NCBI GenBank assembly: GCA_964622775.1
Contig: CAZUSO010000009.1
Coordinates: forward strand, 1-63,229
Source: CAZUSO01 sp964622775
GTDB taxonomy: Bacteria > Bacteroidota > Bacteroidia > Chitinophagales > Chitinophagaceae
DNA length: 63,229 nt
Reading direction: 5' to 3'
Shown here piece after piece: positions 34,726 through 44,172 of this stretch. The notes beneath the pieces are model-generated. The model made no database searches. It was given only the letters and a program-made list of their open reading frames with translations, and was not told the origin of the DNA. The position numbers and the translations under genes were made by a program. How positions within the stretch are numbered: position 1 is the stretch's first letter; each line of letters starts with the position of its first letter.

Positions 34726-35825
34726 ATTGATAAAAATAACTCATTAAGATTTGATAAATATTTTTGGATGGTATATTTCTCTAAATAAAGCCTTCTCGAA
34801 TTTTTGCCCATTTCTTGCATCACCTTCGGATTATTGATTAAAAATTCAATTTTATTAGCCAATATTAGGGAATCTTTGAAAGGAACTAAATAGCCATTTA
34901 TGCCATCTTCAACTATACTTTGAATACCTCTCCATTGAGTCGCAATTAAGGGAAGACTATATTGCATTGCTTCTAATAGCACAATGCCAAAAGATTCTGA
35001 CGCAAAAAAACTTGGAAAGCAAAATATGTCCGCACTCTTGAAAGCATTTTTCTTATTCTCGCCAGTTATTACTCCTAAATACATCACGTAATTCGATACA
35101 TTTAGCTCTTCAGCCTTATGAAAGAACTGTTTTTCATATTCCACAGACTGAAATTTACCGGCAAGTAATAATTGAATATTATACCCTTTACCTATCAACT
35201 GAGCAAGGGCATGCAACAAATACATTTCTCCTTTCGTTGAATTCATTAAACCTACAAACAATAGTTTAATAACACGATCTTTTTTTTCATAATCCCGCTC
35301 AATATTCTTTTGAACAGAGTCAGGAATTCCCAGAGGAATTATATAGCTACGATTTGCCATTAAATATTCACCATCCTTTGGATTATATGGAGAACTGGTT
35401 ATAGATATCTCCGGTTTTTTAAAAACAAAATAAACCATTTCCCGCTCCCATTTATTCATTGATGATAATACAGTGCTTAATCCAGCTGCATGAAAATGGA
35501 ATATTACTTTTTTAAAGCACCAACGCGTAAAAAACAAAACTATAACATCCCTATATATTGCACTTTTGGGGTCGTTGCTTGGCGGATAATATAAAATATC
35601 AATGCCATATTTTATTCTAATGTAAATTGTTTTATATATAACATATAACAAATGCCAAAACTTATAAAAAGAAAACTTTCCCCTCTCATTCATTTCTCGA
35701 GAAAATGCCATTCTAACATGATATAGCTTAACATTGTTATATTCAGCTTTTAGCATATAATCAATCATCAAAGCCTGTCCACCATAAGGTGGTGGCGTTT
35801 GTCCTAAAACGAGTATTTTTTTCAT
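34722..35825 (-). CDS. Glycosyltransferase family 4 (GT-B fold)
   Basis: The N-terminal domain opens with LGQTPPPYGGQALMIDYML. The C-terminal GT4 core has LLFVGLMNSTKGEMYLLHAL and the nucleotide-sugar EX7E motif in FPSFFASESFGIVLLEAMQ, followed by IVEDGINGYLVP. Length 367 is normal. It transfers an activated sugar to the growing glycan on the cytoplasmic face. A 104-base gap separates it from the acetyltransferase gene upstream; it overlaps the epimerase gene by 4 bases. Confidence 0.92.
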   Translation of the reverse strand: MKKILVLGQTPPPYGGQALMIDYMLKAEYNNVKLYHVRMAFSREMNERGKFSFYKFWHLLYVIYKTIYIRIKYGIDILYYPPSNDPKSAIYRDVIVLFFTRWCFKKVIFHFHAAGLSTVLSSMNKWEREMVYFVFKKPEISITSSPYNPKDGEYLMANRSYIIPLGIPDSVQKNIERDYEKKDRVIKLLFVGLMNSTKGEMYLLHALAQLIGKGYNIQLLLAGKFQSVEYEKQFFHKAEELNVSNYVMYLGVITGENKKNAFKSADIFCFPSFFASESFGIVLLEAMQYSLPLIATQWRGIQSIVEDGINGYLVPFKDSLILANKIEFLINNPKVMQEMGKNSRRLYLEKYTIQKYLSNLNELFLSI

Positions 35826-35929
35826 AGAGTTATTCTAAATAGCTTTCCCCTCTTTATTGAGAATATTGATAAAAATCCATAAAGAATAAAGGGATTCCTA
35901 ATATAATACATTTTTTCACATAGGCCCTA

Positions 35930-36436
35930 TCAAGAATTCTTTTTTATTATTTTAGCAGGATTACCAACAGCAGTACAATTATCGGGAATATCTGTTAATA
36001 CAATGGAGCCGGCACCGATATTTACATTGTTCCCTATCTTAATATTACCAAGAATGATTGCTCCGCAGCCTATATTAACATTGTTCCCTATTTGGGGGGC
36101 ATCAGTACTAGCATATCTACTTCCTATCGTTACATTTTGGCGGAGTGTGCAATTATTACCAATTTTCACTGTTGGGTTAAGAATAATACCGCCAAAATGG
36201 TGAATCAATAGTCCAGGGCCTATTTCGCATGACTTTGGAAGCTGTATTCCAAACAAAAGGGTCAAAAAGAAATACAGTGGCTCAATAAACAAAGCAGGTA
36301 TAATTTTCACTATAAATGGACATCTGTATATACCCTTTCGTAACCTGTATATAAACACAATTATTATTGAGGGTTCATAAAAGACGCGTCCGACTGCCTG
36401 TTTGTAACGTTTATAATCAGCAGAAAAGTACTTCAT
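35930..36436 (-). CDS. Serine acetyltransferase-like hexapeptide acyltransferase
   Basis: The 168-residue protein has an N-terminal helical part (YKRYKQAVGRVFYEPS) and a left-handed beta-helix: LLIHHFGGIILNPTVKIGNN, CTLRQNVTIGSRYAS, VNIGCGAIILGNIKIGNNV, NIGAGSIVLTDIPDN and GNPAKIIKKN. The HHFGGI segment holds the catalytic His. Such proteins in glycan loci O-acetylate sugars. It overlaps the upstream GT2 gene by 4 bases. Confidence 0.87.
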   Translation of the reverse strand: MKYFSADYKRYKQAVGRVFYEPSIIIVFIYRLRKGIYRCPFIVKIIPALFIEPLYFFLTLLFGIQLPKSCEIGPGLLIHHFGGIILNPTVKIGNNCTLRQNVTIGSRYASTDAPQIGNNVNIGCGAIILGNIKIGNNVNIGAGSIVLTDIPDNCTAVGNPAKIIKKNS

Positions 36437-37269
36437 TGATTTCTTGCATTTAAAATGTCTTTCCCTTTATATTTGATAATGAACAACAGCATTTTTAAAT
36501 AATAACCATTCAGCATTTTGCATATTATATACAGCAAATAATTAAATGAATGATTATTTTTAATATACCTGCCGTTGTATTTTTCTTCAATTTTCTTATA
36601 ATCATTTATCCATATATCTCCACCAAGTGCTGTTTTAGTATTTTCATATACCCTTATAGCTCCTATTGTCTTATCAACCTGCCTAATAACAATATTATTT
36701 TCGTACGCTCGGATCAGAAACTCCAAATCCATACAAGCATGGTAATCTTTGCTTAAATATCCTATCTTTTCCATTATCGAATATCGCCAAACCATTGAAG
36801 GTTGCAATATATTATAACACCCACGCTGTGCAAACCATTTTGAGAAAATTCCATAAATAATTTTCAAACACTTATCATCTTTATTGATTTCAATAACAGA
36901 ACCATTGACAAGTTCAACATCCTTATTTTCTCGAAAATAATTATCTATAAAACTTAATGACCTCGGCAACAATACATCGTCACTATTTATCCAACAAATA
37001 ATATCTCCCGTTGCCTTCTGCATTCCCTTGTTTATGGCATCCGTCTGTCCTTCGTCTTTTTCGCTTACCCAATAGGTTATTTTATCCTCATATTTTTTAA
37101 TAATATCGACCGTATTATCGGTCGAGCCACCGTCTATCACAATATACTCAAGATTGGGATAATTCTGATTAATAACCGAAAGAATGGTTCTTTCTATAAA
37201 CTGTCCCTGATTATAAGACGGGGTAACGATTGAAATTTTATGTCCTATTAATTGCTGCTCTGTATCCAT
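36433..37269 (-). CDS. Glycosyltransferase family 2 (GT-A fold)
   Basis: GT-A motifs are ISIVTPSYNQGQFIERTI, EYIVIDGGSTDNTVDI, WVSEKDEGQTDAINKGM and the DxD-like CWINSDDVLLP metal site. LQPSMVWRY and a membrane-proximal C-terminus follow. At 278 residues it is a single-domain transferase. It sits immediately downstream of a decayed relative (37291-37753) with a very similar WVSEKD block. Confidence 0.92.
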   Translation of the reverse strand: MDTEQQLIGHKISIVTPSYNQGQFIERTILSVINQNYPNLEYIVIDGGSTDNTVDIIKKYEDKITYWVSEKDEGQTDAINKGMQKATGDIICWINSDDVLLPRSLSFIDNYFRENKDVELVNGSVIEINKDDKCLKIIYGIFSKWFAQRGCYNILQPSMVWRYSIMEKIGYLSKDYHACMDLEFLIRAYENNIVIRQVDKTIGAIRVYENTKTALGGDIWINDYKKIEEKYNGRYIKNNHSFNYLLYIICKMLNGYYLKMLLFIIKYKGKDILNARNQ

Positions 37270-37290
37270 TTTCTCTCTTATGCAAATTTG

Positions 37291-37753
37291 TTAAATAAAA
37301 AAACTATTCCGACAAACAATCAAACAAACATATAGTATATATTGAAGGATGAGGAATTTTCTAAGTTTCTTTGTGCCATTTTCCAATGCATCAAAACGAT
37401 TACCATGAAAAATGCGTTTGTCCGGATTACTTTTGTATGCATTCACGATTAATTCAACAGCATTGGGTTCGTACCAATTATCACTGTTAACCATTCCAAT
37501 GATTTCACCTTTTGCATGACCAAAATACCCTTGTTCATGGCATCATACAGACCCTTGTCTTTTTCGCTTACCCAAAACGCCCGTTTATCTTCATATTTTT
37601 TGATGATATTCAATGTCGTCTATAGAACTACCATCAATTATTATATATTCTATGTTGTTGTACGTTTAGGTCAATACACTTTTGATTGCTTGTTCGAGTG
37701 TTTCAGCTTCATTATACAACGGTGACAATGCTAATTAGTATTTCAGGTTCCAT
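37291..37753 (-). pseudogene. Decayed GT2 glycosyltransferase
   Basis: From the ATG at 37753 the minus strand reads MEPEILISIVT, then across several frameshifts NEAETLEQAIKSVL, YIIIDGSS, IIKKYEDKRAFWVSEKDKG, YDAMNKGI and GMVNSDNWYEPNAVELI, ending in unrelated residues at 37291. These are GT2 motifs in the right order, with at least three small indels and loss of the C-terminal half. It is clearly non-functional. Confidence 0.8.
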
Positions 37754-37814
37754 ACATTTCTTATTGATATTCCTTACGTTATTTTACGAATAATATTTAA
37801 CAAAATAAATTATA

Positions 37815-39032
37815 TCAAATAGATTTTTTTATAAAAAAACTTTTATAAAATGTATCACTAAACACTCTCGCTTCTTTAGATAAACAAATACCCGCTATAA
37901 AATAACAAAAGAAATTATTCAAATTAAACGAGTAGAACTCCTCAATAAACAGAAAAATTACGTGTACAATAAGAATAATTCCCAGATTTTTAACAAATAA
38001 ATTGTTGGATTTAAAGAGCGCATAATATATAGCAAGTCCAAAAAAAAGCAAATGAAATATAACCATACATATTCCACCTTTTACCATCATAGCTAATACA
38101 CCAACTTCTACACTTGGCCTTTCTCCGCTGTCAGTATTAAGGTCAGCAAAAAATGAACTATAATATGTACCGTCGGCTCCCCTTCCAAAAAACAAATCGT
38201 TTGTACTGTTTAAATCACTCAGCACTTCAGTATATAAAAAGGTTCTGGTATCTCTGGTATCTCCAGGTTCATTTTCATAATTAGAAGCTAATTTTTGAAA
38301 GGGTGAAACACCTACAATTAAGGAATAGCCTACAATATAAAGAGGAATTAAAAGCGAGGTAAACAACAACTTAAAAAAAACTGGAGCATATCTCTTTGGG
38401 AAATGAACATTACTTAATATGAGTATCAATATCAAGGGTAAACGAAGCATCATTGCACGGCTGCCGCTCCATACCGCAGCCAGAAAAATAAAAACTAAGG
38501 AAAGAGTAAAAATGATTTTATCCTTAGTTGAATAGTAATGTATAACAGAAATTGCAAAAAGACCTACCCAAAAAATAGAAGTGCTGGTTGAAAAATAGGT
38601 TGTTGAAAAATAAATAAGAAATAAAGAGGTGAAAATAATAACAATATTATATTTTTTATAAAAAAGGTTTACCCGTAAAATATTTTTAATATTTGTGGCA
38701 AAATAGAAAGTTAACGGAACTAAAAAAGAGGATGCAAAGTAAATATTTGCAATTAATGTAAGATAGCTCTTTGTCGTAAATATACTTCTCATAATCAAAA
38801 TGAGATTCCAAAGCATTAAAAGATAAAATACGATTATAGAATAAGATGTGTATCTATCCTTAACCATCTTCCTATTTACTACTACTTCTTTAAAAATAAA
38901 ATATAATGAACCCCATAGTAAGATTACGACAAAAAGTTTAGCTACGCTTTTTTCCGGAATAGAAAACAGGTGGAAAAGCAGAAAATAGCTGGTAAGTAAT
39001 ATTATGGAAGCAGCAATATTTGATATTCTCAT
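37815..39032 (-). CDS. O-antigen/capsule polymerase-like membrane protein (Wzy/ligase type)
   Basis: The 405-residue protein has about eleven transmembrane helices and a large loop between about residues 240 and 315 (FQKLASNYENEPGDTRDTRT to GERPSVEVGVLAMM). The WSGSRAMMLRLPLI segment with its Arg and the loop SRA--/E-G-residues recall Wzy and WaaL proteins, which are too divergent for motif proof. Context in a glycan locus makes polymerase most likely. It is very AT-rich. Confidence 0.75.
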   Translation of the reverse strand: MRISNIAASIILLTSYFLLFHLFSIPEKSVAKLFVVILLWGSLYFIFKEVVVNRKMVKDRYTSYSIIVFYLLMLWNLILIMRSIFTTKSYLTLIANIYFASSFLVPLTFYFATNIKNILRVNLFYKKYNIVIIFTSLFLIYFSTTYFSTSTSIFWVGLFAISVIHYYSTKDKIIFTLSLVFIFLAAVWSGSRAMMLRLPLILILILSNVHFPKRYAPVFFKLLFTSLLIPLYIVGYSLIVGVSPFQKLASNYENEPGDTRDTRTFLYTEVLSDLNSTNDLFFGRGADGTYYSSFFADLNTDSGERPSVEVGVLAMMVKGGICMVIFHLLFFGLAIYYALFKSNNLFVKNLGIILIVHVIFLFIEEFYSFNLNNFFCYFIAGICLSKEARVFSDTFYKSFFIKKSI

Positions 39033-39197
39033 TATAGGGAAGTTTGCTTAAAGCTATTTTTTATAAATTAATTTGAATAGAATACAAAAATAACTTTCTC
39101 AAGCATAATGGATTTTGAAATACAGCGGCGACAGAGGAAAAAATTCCCGCATAATAAAAGCGGTTTCCTATGCACGATCTTCTATTCACATAGTAAC

Positions 39198-39845
39198 CTA
39201 TTTTATCATTTTTATGAAGCGATAAAATAGGTTTTTTTTTAAAAATGGATATTTATATATTAATTTCCTCCAAAAAGTATTTGGGATAGCAAAACTATTT
39301 TCTAATGGTATTTTCCATGTTTTACCATAAAGTTTTTTCAAAACTATTTCGGGATGGTTAGGAACAAACAAATTTATGCCAAGAAAAGTATAAGGAATAG
39401 GATTATCCATATATTTAGCTGCAACCTCGTGTCTGTGTAAAAGATGTCTTACTTTATAAAAAAGATACTTCTTTTTAAGTTCAAAGAAATATATATCTAT
39501 ATACTCCTCATCTTTCATTAATGACAAATAACCTTCGTTTATTCTTACTAATTCTAAGCCTGATGCTTTTATTTCAAATAACAACTCTAAAAAAGAATCC
39601 CGGTATTCGCTTAAAATAAACATGTCAGAATCTTCATCATAAGGAATAAAACTTTTTTCTCTGACAGCTCCTAAAAGAGTGCCGAAAATAAGACCGTATT
39701 TGATATCTGTTTTGTTCAGTATGTTACAAAGCAACTCCAGATTATTTCTGGAGATATCCATATTAATTCTTTTTTGACCATGGGCTAAATCTCTTTCATA
39801 GTAATAGAAATCAGTTCCTTTAATGACTATTTTTTTTTGAATCAT
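39198..39845 (-). CDS. LicD/fukutin-family phosphosugar or phosphocholine transferase
   Basis: The LicD signature is present: LCNILNKTDIKYGLIFGTLL, GAVREKSFIPYDEDSDMFIL (nucleotidyltransferase-type acidic residues), then EEYIDIYFFE and the C-terminal VPNHPEIVLKKLYGKTWKIP. Family members attach phosphocholine or similar phospho-groups from CDP- or NDP-linked donors to surface glycans. With CDP-glycerol made nearby, a phosphoglycerol or phospho-sugar transfer is possible, but no CDP-choline genes are seen. Length 215 residues is usual. Confidence 0.85.
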   Translation of the reverse strand: MIQKKIVIKGTDFYYYERDLAHGQKRINMDISRNNLELLCNILNKTDIKYGLIFGTLLGAVREKSFIPYDEDSDMFILSEYRDSFLELLFEIKASGLELVRINEGYLSLMKDEEYIDIYFFELKKKYLFYKVRHLLHRHEVAAKYMDNPIPYTFLGINLFVPNHPEIVLKKLYGKTWKIPLENSFAIPNTFWRKLIYKYPFLKKNLFYRFIKMIK

Positions 39846-39949
39846 CTTATATTAATAAAATTTAATAGAATAACAGAAGCCAATATGCAGGATAGAAAAA
39901 CTTGATAACGGGAATAAAAGCACATAATAAAAAGAACAGACAGATATGG

Positions 39950-41047
39950 TTAGCCGGCCAGGTGTTCCCATTGTATCTTATTACTTCTCTTAAATGAATC
40001 TATATCAGCGGCTACCATTTCACTGCAAAGTGCCGCTAAGTCATATTCCGGCTTCCAGCCTAATTTTGTTTGAGCTTTTGCAGGGTCGCCTATTAATAAT
40101 TCTACCTCAGTGGGACGGAAATAAGCAGAATCAACCGCTACTACTTCTTTTCCTATTTCTAATTGATAATCGGGGTTAGTACAATTTACTATATACCCTG
40201 TTTCTTGTATGCCTTCTCCTTTAAATGCCAGTTCAATCCCTACTTCCGCAAAAGCCATTTTCACAAAATCCCTTACAGGGGTGGTAGTTCCTGTGGCAAT
40301 CACAAAATCCTCCGGTTGATCTTGTTGTAAAATGAGCCACATAGCCCGCACATAATCTTTGGCATGACCCCAATCCCGTCTGGCATTCAAATTTCCCAGA
40401 TAAAGTGTTTTCTGTAACCCTAAAGCAATCGCTGCCACACCGCGTGTTATTTTTCGGGTCACAAAAGTTTCGCCACGTAAAGGGCTTTCATGATTGAAGA
40501 GTATTCCATTACATGCATACATGCCGTAAGCTTCCCGATAGTTCACGGTGATCCAATAAGCATATAATTTAGCCACTGCATACGGGCTTCGGGGATAAAA
40601 CGGAGTTGTTTCCTTTTGAGGCACTTCCTGCACTAATCCATACAACTCAGAGGTAGATGCCTGGTATATTTTTGTTTTGTTCTCCAATCCTAATATACGT
40701 ATTGCCTCAAGTAAACGTAAAGTTCCTATCCCATCTGCATTAGCAGTATATTCAGGCGTGTCAAAGCTCACTTTTACATGGCTCATTGCCGCCAGGTTAT
40801 AGATCTCATCGGGCTGCGTTTCCTGAATAATGCGGATCAGGTTGGTACTGTCGGTCATATCACCATAATGTAGTTTAAACCGTACATTTCCGTTATGAGG
40901 ATCCTGGTATAAATGATCTATTCGCTCCGTATTAATCAGAGAAGAACGGCGCTTGATGCCATGTACCATATAGCCTTTCTCTAATAACAATTCAGCTAAA
41001 TAAGCTCCGTCTTGTCCGTTTACTCCGGTTATCAATGCTGTTTTCAT
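39950..41047 (-). CDS. gmd: GDP-mannose 4,6-dehydratase
   Basis: Converts GDP-mannose to GDP-4-keto-6-deoxymannose. It has the NADP site ALITGVNGQDGAYLAELL, the RRSS loop, NLAAMSHV, the catalytic STSELYG and YAVAK, NHESPLRGETFVTRKI and the RRDWGHAKDYV motif. At 365 residues it is full length. It pairs with fcl immediately upstream to make GDP-L-fucose. Confidence 0.97.
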   Translation of the reverse strand: MKTALITGVNGQDGAYLAELLLEKGYMVHGIKRRSSLINTERIDHLYQDPHNGNVRFKLHYGDMTDSTNLIRIIQETQPDEIYNLAAMSHVKVSFDTPEYTANADGIGTLRLLEAIRILGLENKTKIYQASTSELYGLVQEVPQKETTPFYPRSPYAVAKLYAYWITVNYREAYGMYACNGILFNHESPLRGETFVTRKITRGVAAIALGLQKTLYLGNLNARRDWGHAKDYVRAMWLILQQDQPEDFVIATGTTTPVRDFVKMAFAEVGIELAFKGEGIQETGYIVNCTNPDYQLEIGKEVVAVDSAYFRPTEVELLIGDPAKAQTKLGWKPEYDLAALCSEMVAADIDSFKRSNKIQWEHLAG

Positions 41048-41132
41048 TACCTAATTTTATTTTTATATTAATATATATTGTTATTTTTTATCCGGATTAT
41101 ATGAAAAACTTTAAAACTGCTCACTCGAATAT

Positions 41133-42071
41133 TTATCGTTCAGCATAAGCATTTTTCAGGAAATCCTCATACGCCAGTGCTATGCCGTCTTTTAGTTCAA
41201 CGCGGTGTCTCCACCCTAACGCATGTAAACGGGACACATCCATTAATTTTCGCGGTGTTCCATCCGGACGGGTAGCATCGAATGTTATTGTTCCCCGAAA
41301 GCCTACAATTTCTTTTATCAGTAATGCCAATTCTTTAATGCTTAAATCTACGCCTGTTCCAATATTTATAAACTGTCGCTTATCGTAATGATTCATCAGG
41401 AACACACAGGCGTCTGCCAAATCATCAGCAAATAAAAATTCACGTAATGGAGCGCCGCTGCCCCAAATCACAACCGATTCCCGCCCTTCTTCTTTTGCCT
41501 CATGGAAACGGCGTATCAATGCAGGTAGTACATGGGCATTTTCCGGATGATAATTATCCCCTATTCCATACAGATTGGTTGGCATTACGCTGATATAATT
41601 ACACCCATATTGATCCCTGTATGCCTCGCATAACTTGATACCTGCAATCTTTGCAACAGCATAAGGTTCGTTAGTCGGCTCTAAGAAGCCTGACAAAAGG
41701 CTTTCTTCTTTCAAAGGTTGCTCTGCCATTTTTGGATAGATGCAGGAACTACCCAAAAACATTAATTTTGTCACCCGGCTACGATAAGCTGCCTCAATTA
41801 TATTAGCTTCTATCATCAGATTATCATACAAAAACGCTGCGCGATAAGTATTATTAGCAACAATACCACCCACTTTTGCCGCTGCTATAAACACATACTC
41901 CGGCTTTTCTGCTTCAAAGAAATCAAATACAGCCTGCTGGTTCCGCAGGTCTAAAGCAGCAGAAGTTGTTGTGCATAAGTTAGAGTAGCTTTTTTTTTGG
42001 AGGTGACGCAAAATAGCCCCGCCAACCATACCCCTATGACCTGCTATATAAACCTTACTGTCAATATTCAT
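41133..42071 (-). CDS. fcl: GDP-L-fucose synthase
   Basis: Epimerises and reduces GDP-4-keto-6-deoxymannose to GDP-L-fucose. Signatures are VYIAGHRGMVGGAILRHL (NADP site), AAKVGGIVANNTYRA, FLGSSCIYPK, the catalytic YAVAKIAG, MPTNLYGIGDNYHPENAHV and INIGTGVDLSIKELA. Length 312 is standard. It lies 85 bases upstream of gmd in the same orientation. Confidence 0.97.
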   Translation of the reverse strand: MNIDSKVYIAGHRGMVGGAILRHLQKKSYSNLCTTTSAALDLRNQQAVFDFFEAEKPEYVFIAAAKVGGIVANNTYRAAFLYDNLMIEANIIEAAYRSRVTKLMFLGSSCIYPKMAEQPLKEESLLSGFLEPTNEPYAVAKIAGIKLCEAYRDQYGCNYISVMPTNLYGIGDNYHPENAHVLPALIRRFHEAKEEGRESVVIWGSGAPLREFLFADDLADACVFLMNHYDKRQFINIGTGVDLSIKELALLIKEIVGFRGTITFDATRPDGTPRKLMDVSRLHALGWRHRVELKDGIALAYEDFLKNAYAER

Positions 42072-42229
42072 TTTTATAAATAATTAATTTAAAAGCAAAA
42101 AATTACAGACCGCTTGAGTTTATTCCTCTTATTATGATTTATACTTATAAAACACGATAACGACCCTGCCATACATTTTTATAATTTTTCCCGCTATACC
42201 GCAACCTGTTTGATATTATAATATATGCA

Positions 42230-42592
42230 TCATGTTCGCGCGTAATCATCCTCAATCCGCACAATATCATCTTCACCAAAATAGGCGCCTAATTGCACTT
42301 CAATAAATGTCAGCAGTTCGGCACCGGCATTCTGCACCCTATGCCTGGCTCCCTGCGGAATCATGATCACTTCTCCCTTCTTATAAACCTGTACGACTTC
42401 TTCAAGCGTCACAGTCGCCTCACCGGCCACAACGATCCAAATTTCAGAACGGTGGTGATGGTATTGGTAACTGAGACGCCCGCCCGGGTTTACTTCAATA
42501 CGCTTTAACTTGTGGGTTTCAACATCTTCCAGCACCCAATACTGGCCCCAGGGACGAATATCATGCCTGTCATTAATCGAATCTTTAGCCAT
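42230..42592 (-). CDS. Mannose-6-phosphate isomerase type II (cupin)
   Basis: A 120-residue cupin equal to the C-terminal domain of bifunctional ManC enzymes. It shows RPWGQYWVLED, LSYQYHHHRSEIWIVVAGEA (metal His and Glu) and PQGARHRVQN (third His). It interconverts fructose 6-phosphate and mannose 6-phosphate, complementing the single-domain ManC at 31372. Confidence 0.9.
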   Translation of the reverse strand: MAKDSINDRHDIRPWGQYWVLEDVETHKLKRIEVNPGGRLSYQYHHHRSEIWIVVAGEATVTLEEVVQVYKKGEVIMIPQGARHRVQNAGAELLTFIEVQLGAYFGEDDIVRIEDDYART

Positions 42593-42698
42593 TCATTATG
42601 TATTAACATGTTAAAAAATTATTTTAATTTTAATCGGGTAGTTCCGGTTGCTCTTTTCTAAGCGTTCATATACTTTTTGGGGTATTATAGCCTTTAGA

Positions 42699-42731
42699 AA
42701 GTTTGACAACTTTAGAAAAGTTGTCAAACTT
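42699..42731. terminator. Perfect palindrome between the GpsA-fusion gene and the cupin gene
   Basis: Arms AAGTTTGACAACTT (42699-42712) and AAGTTGTCAAACTT (42718-42731) are perfectly complementary with a 5-base loop. No T-run follows on the minus strand. It could be an attenuator, an RNA processing site or a recombination relic. Confidence 0.5.
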
Positions 42732-42807
42732 AGAAATCAGCATAAGACATGTTTTTATATTTTAATAATAATGTAAGTCTATCTTAGTTTAACAATACCG
42801 ATAAAAA

Positions 42808-44172
42808 TTAGCCAGCTTTGATAATATTTTTTAATACTGTAGTAGAAATACCTTTTGTCCTGGGAAAATAAATTACTTCGCAAAGTTCGTTTAAAAAATC
42901 GAATTTTCCTTTCCAGTCATCACCCATCACAAAGATATCCACATGATAATTGGCAATATCCTGCCGCTTTTGCTCCCAGTTGTTTTCCGGGATAACCAGG
43001 TCCACATAATCAATGGATTCCAAAAATTCTTTTCTTTTTTCGAAAGGCATTTCACAAATCTTCCCCTTCCCGGCATTAAATTCATCCGTGGACAGCCCCA
43101 CAATAAGCCGGTCGCCTAAGCTCTTGGCCCGGCGAAGGATTTCAAGATGGCCAAAATGCACTAAATCAAAGGTTCCATAAGTTAAAACGGTGGTATAGCT
43201 TTTCCTAAGCAGCTTGTCGAAATCAAAATCAAGCGCAGCTTTATCCTGCCTTACCAGCAATGCAGCCAGCTCCGTAAATAATGGTAGTTTTTTCTTTAAA
43301 CTATGATCAAGCATAGCATCTATAAGCTTCAGGGTTTTAATCCCTTCCAATACCACGGAATTATCCTGGAAAGACGAATTATAAAAGCCTTTACCGATAA
43401 GCAAGCCAAGCGTACGGTTACGGCTCAGGTCGTTCAGAGCAGTTAATGCTATATCTCCTATGCCGCAGCTTAAAAAAATGGTTTCTTCGCGCCCTCCTAA
43501 ATTTTTTAATATTAATTTGATTTCGGAAACAGCTTTCGTTAAGAACATAAAGCGGGTGTTGGCGGCATTATATTTAGCGTCCACATTGCCTAATAAGATT
43601 GCGTATATGTTTTTTAATGCGCTTAATAATTCTACGCCTTTTACATCCGTAGTATAATCTAAGTAAATATTGGTACCCCGTGTAATTTCTATAATGAGGT
43701 CTAACTGACTCCTTTTTTGAAAGCCCAGCGTTAATAAAGTTGCGCTGCAATCAAGCATTTCCGTGCCAAAAGAGGCGCCTTTTAGCGTCACGGTATTCGT
43801 ATGACCTAACTGCTCCTCTAATAACTCTACTACAGTCTGTCCATTCTCATAAATGCCTTTGGCTAAATTCACTAAAAGCGTTTTGGCATTCAGGTATGGC
43901 CTGATGTCCCGGATTACAGTTAAAATACTTTTGGTAGGAACCGCCAGCAACACGGCATCAGCATGGGTAATAACCGTTAGGTCTGTTGTTGCATGTATTT
44001 TGGAGTCTATTTTCCGGTTTGCGAAATAAAAAGCATTCGTATTCAATTCGTTCAACTCTTTCGCCCTTTCCTCATTGCGAAGCAAAAGCATGATCTCATT
44101 CGATGAATTGCCCGCTAACTGGTGGGCTATTGCCGTTCCGAAAGCCCCACCTCCTAATATAATTATCTTCAT
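42808..44172 (-). CDS. Fusion: glycerol-3-phosphate dehydrogenase (GpsA-like) plus glycerol-3-phosphate cytidylyltransferase (TagD-like)
   Basis: Residues 1-320 are a GpsA-type NAD(P) dehydrogenase: IIILGGGAFGTAIAHQL, LLAVPTKSILTVI, NLAKGIYENG, ASFGTEML, ELLSALKNIYAILLGNVDA (catalytic Lys) and CGIGDIALT with SRNRTLG. Residues 325-454 are a TagD-type cytidylyltransferase: TYGTFDLVHFGHLEILRRA (HxGH), GLSTDEFN and the RTKGISTT closing motif. One polypeptide would turn DHAP into sn-glycerol 3-phosphate and then CDP-glycerol. It overlaps the downstream reading start of the glycerophosphotransferase gene's stop by 4 bases. Both halves look intact. Confidence 0.92.
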   Translation of the reverse strand: MKIIILGGGAFGTAIAHQLAGNSSNEIMLLLRNEERAKELNELNTNAFYFANRKIDSKIHATTDLTVITHADAVLLAVPTKSILTVIRDIRPYLNAKTLLVNLAKGIYENGQTVVELLEEQLGHTNTVTLKGASFGTEMLDCSATLLTLGFQKRSQLDLIIEITRGTNIYLDYTTDVKGVELLSALKNIYAILLGNVDAKYNAANTRFMFLTKAVSEIKLILKNLGGREETIFLSCGIGDIALTALNDLSRNRTLGLLIGKGFYNSSFQDNSVVLEGIKTLKLIDAMLDHSLKKKLPLFTELAALLVRQDKAALDFDFDKLLRKSYTTVLTYGTFDLVHFGHLEILRRAKSLGDRLIVGLSTDEFNAGKGKICEMPFEKRKEFLESIDYVDLVIPENNWEQKRQDIANYHVDIFVMGDDWKGKFDFLNELCEVIYFPRTKGISTTVLKNIIKAG

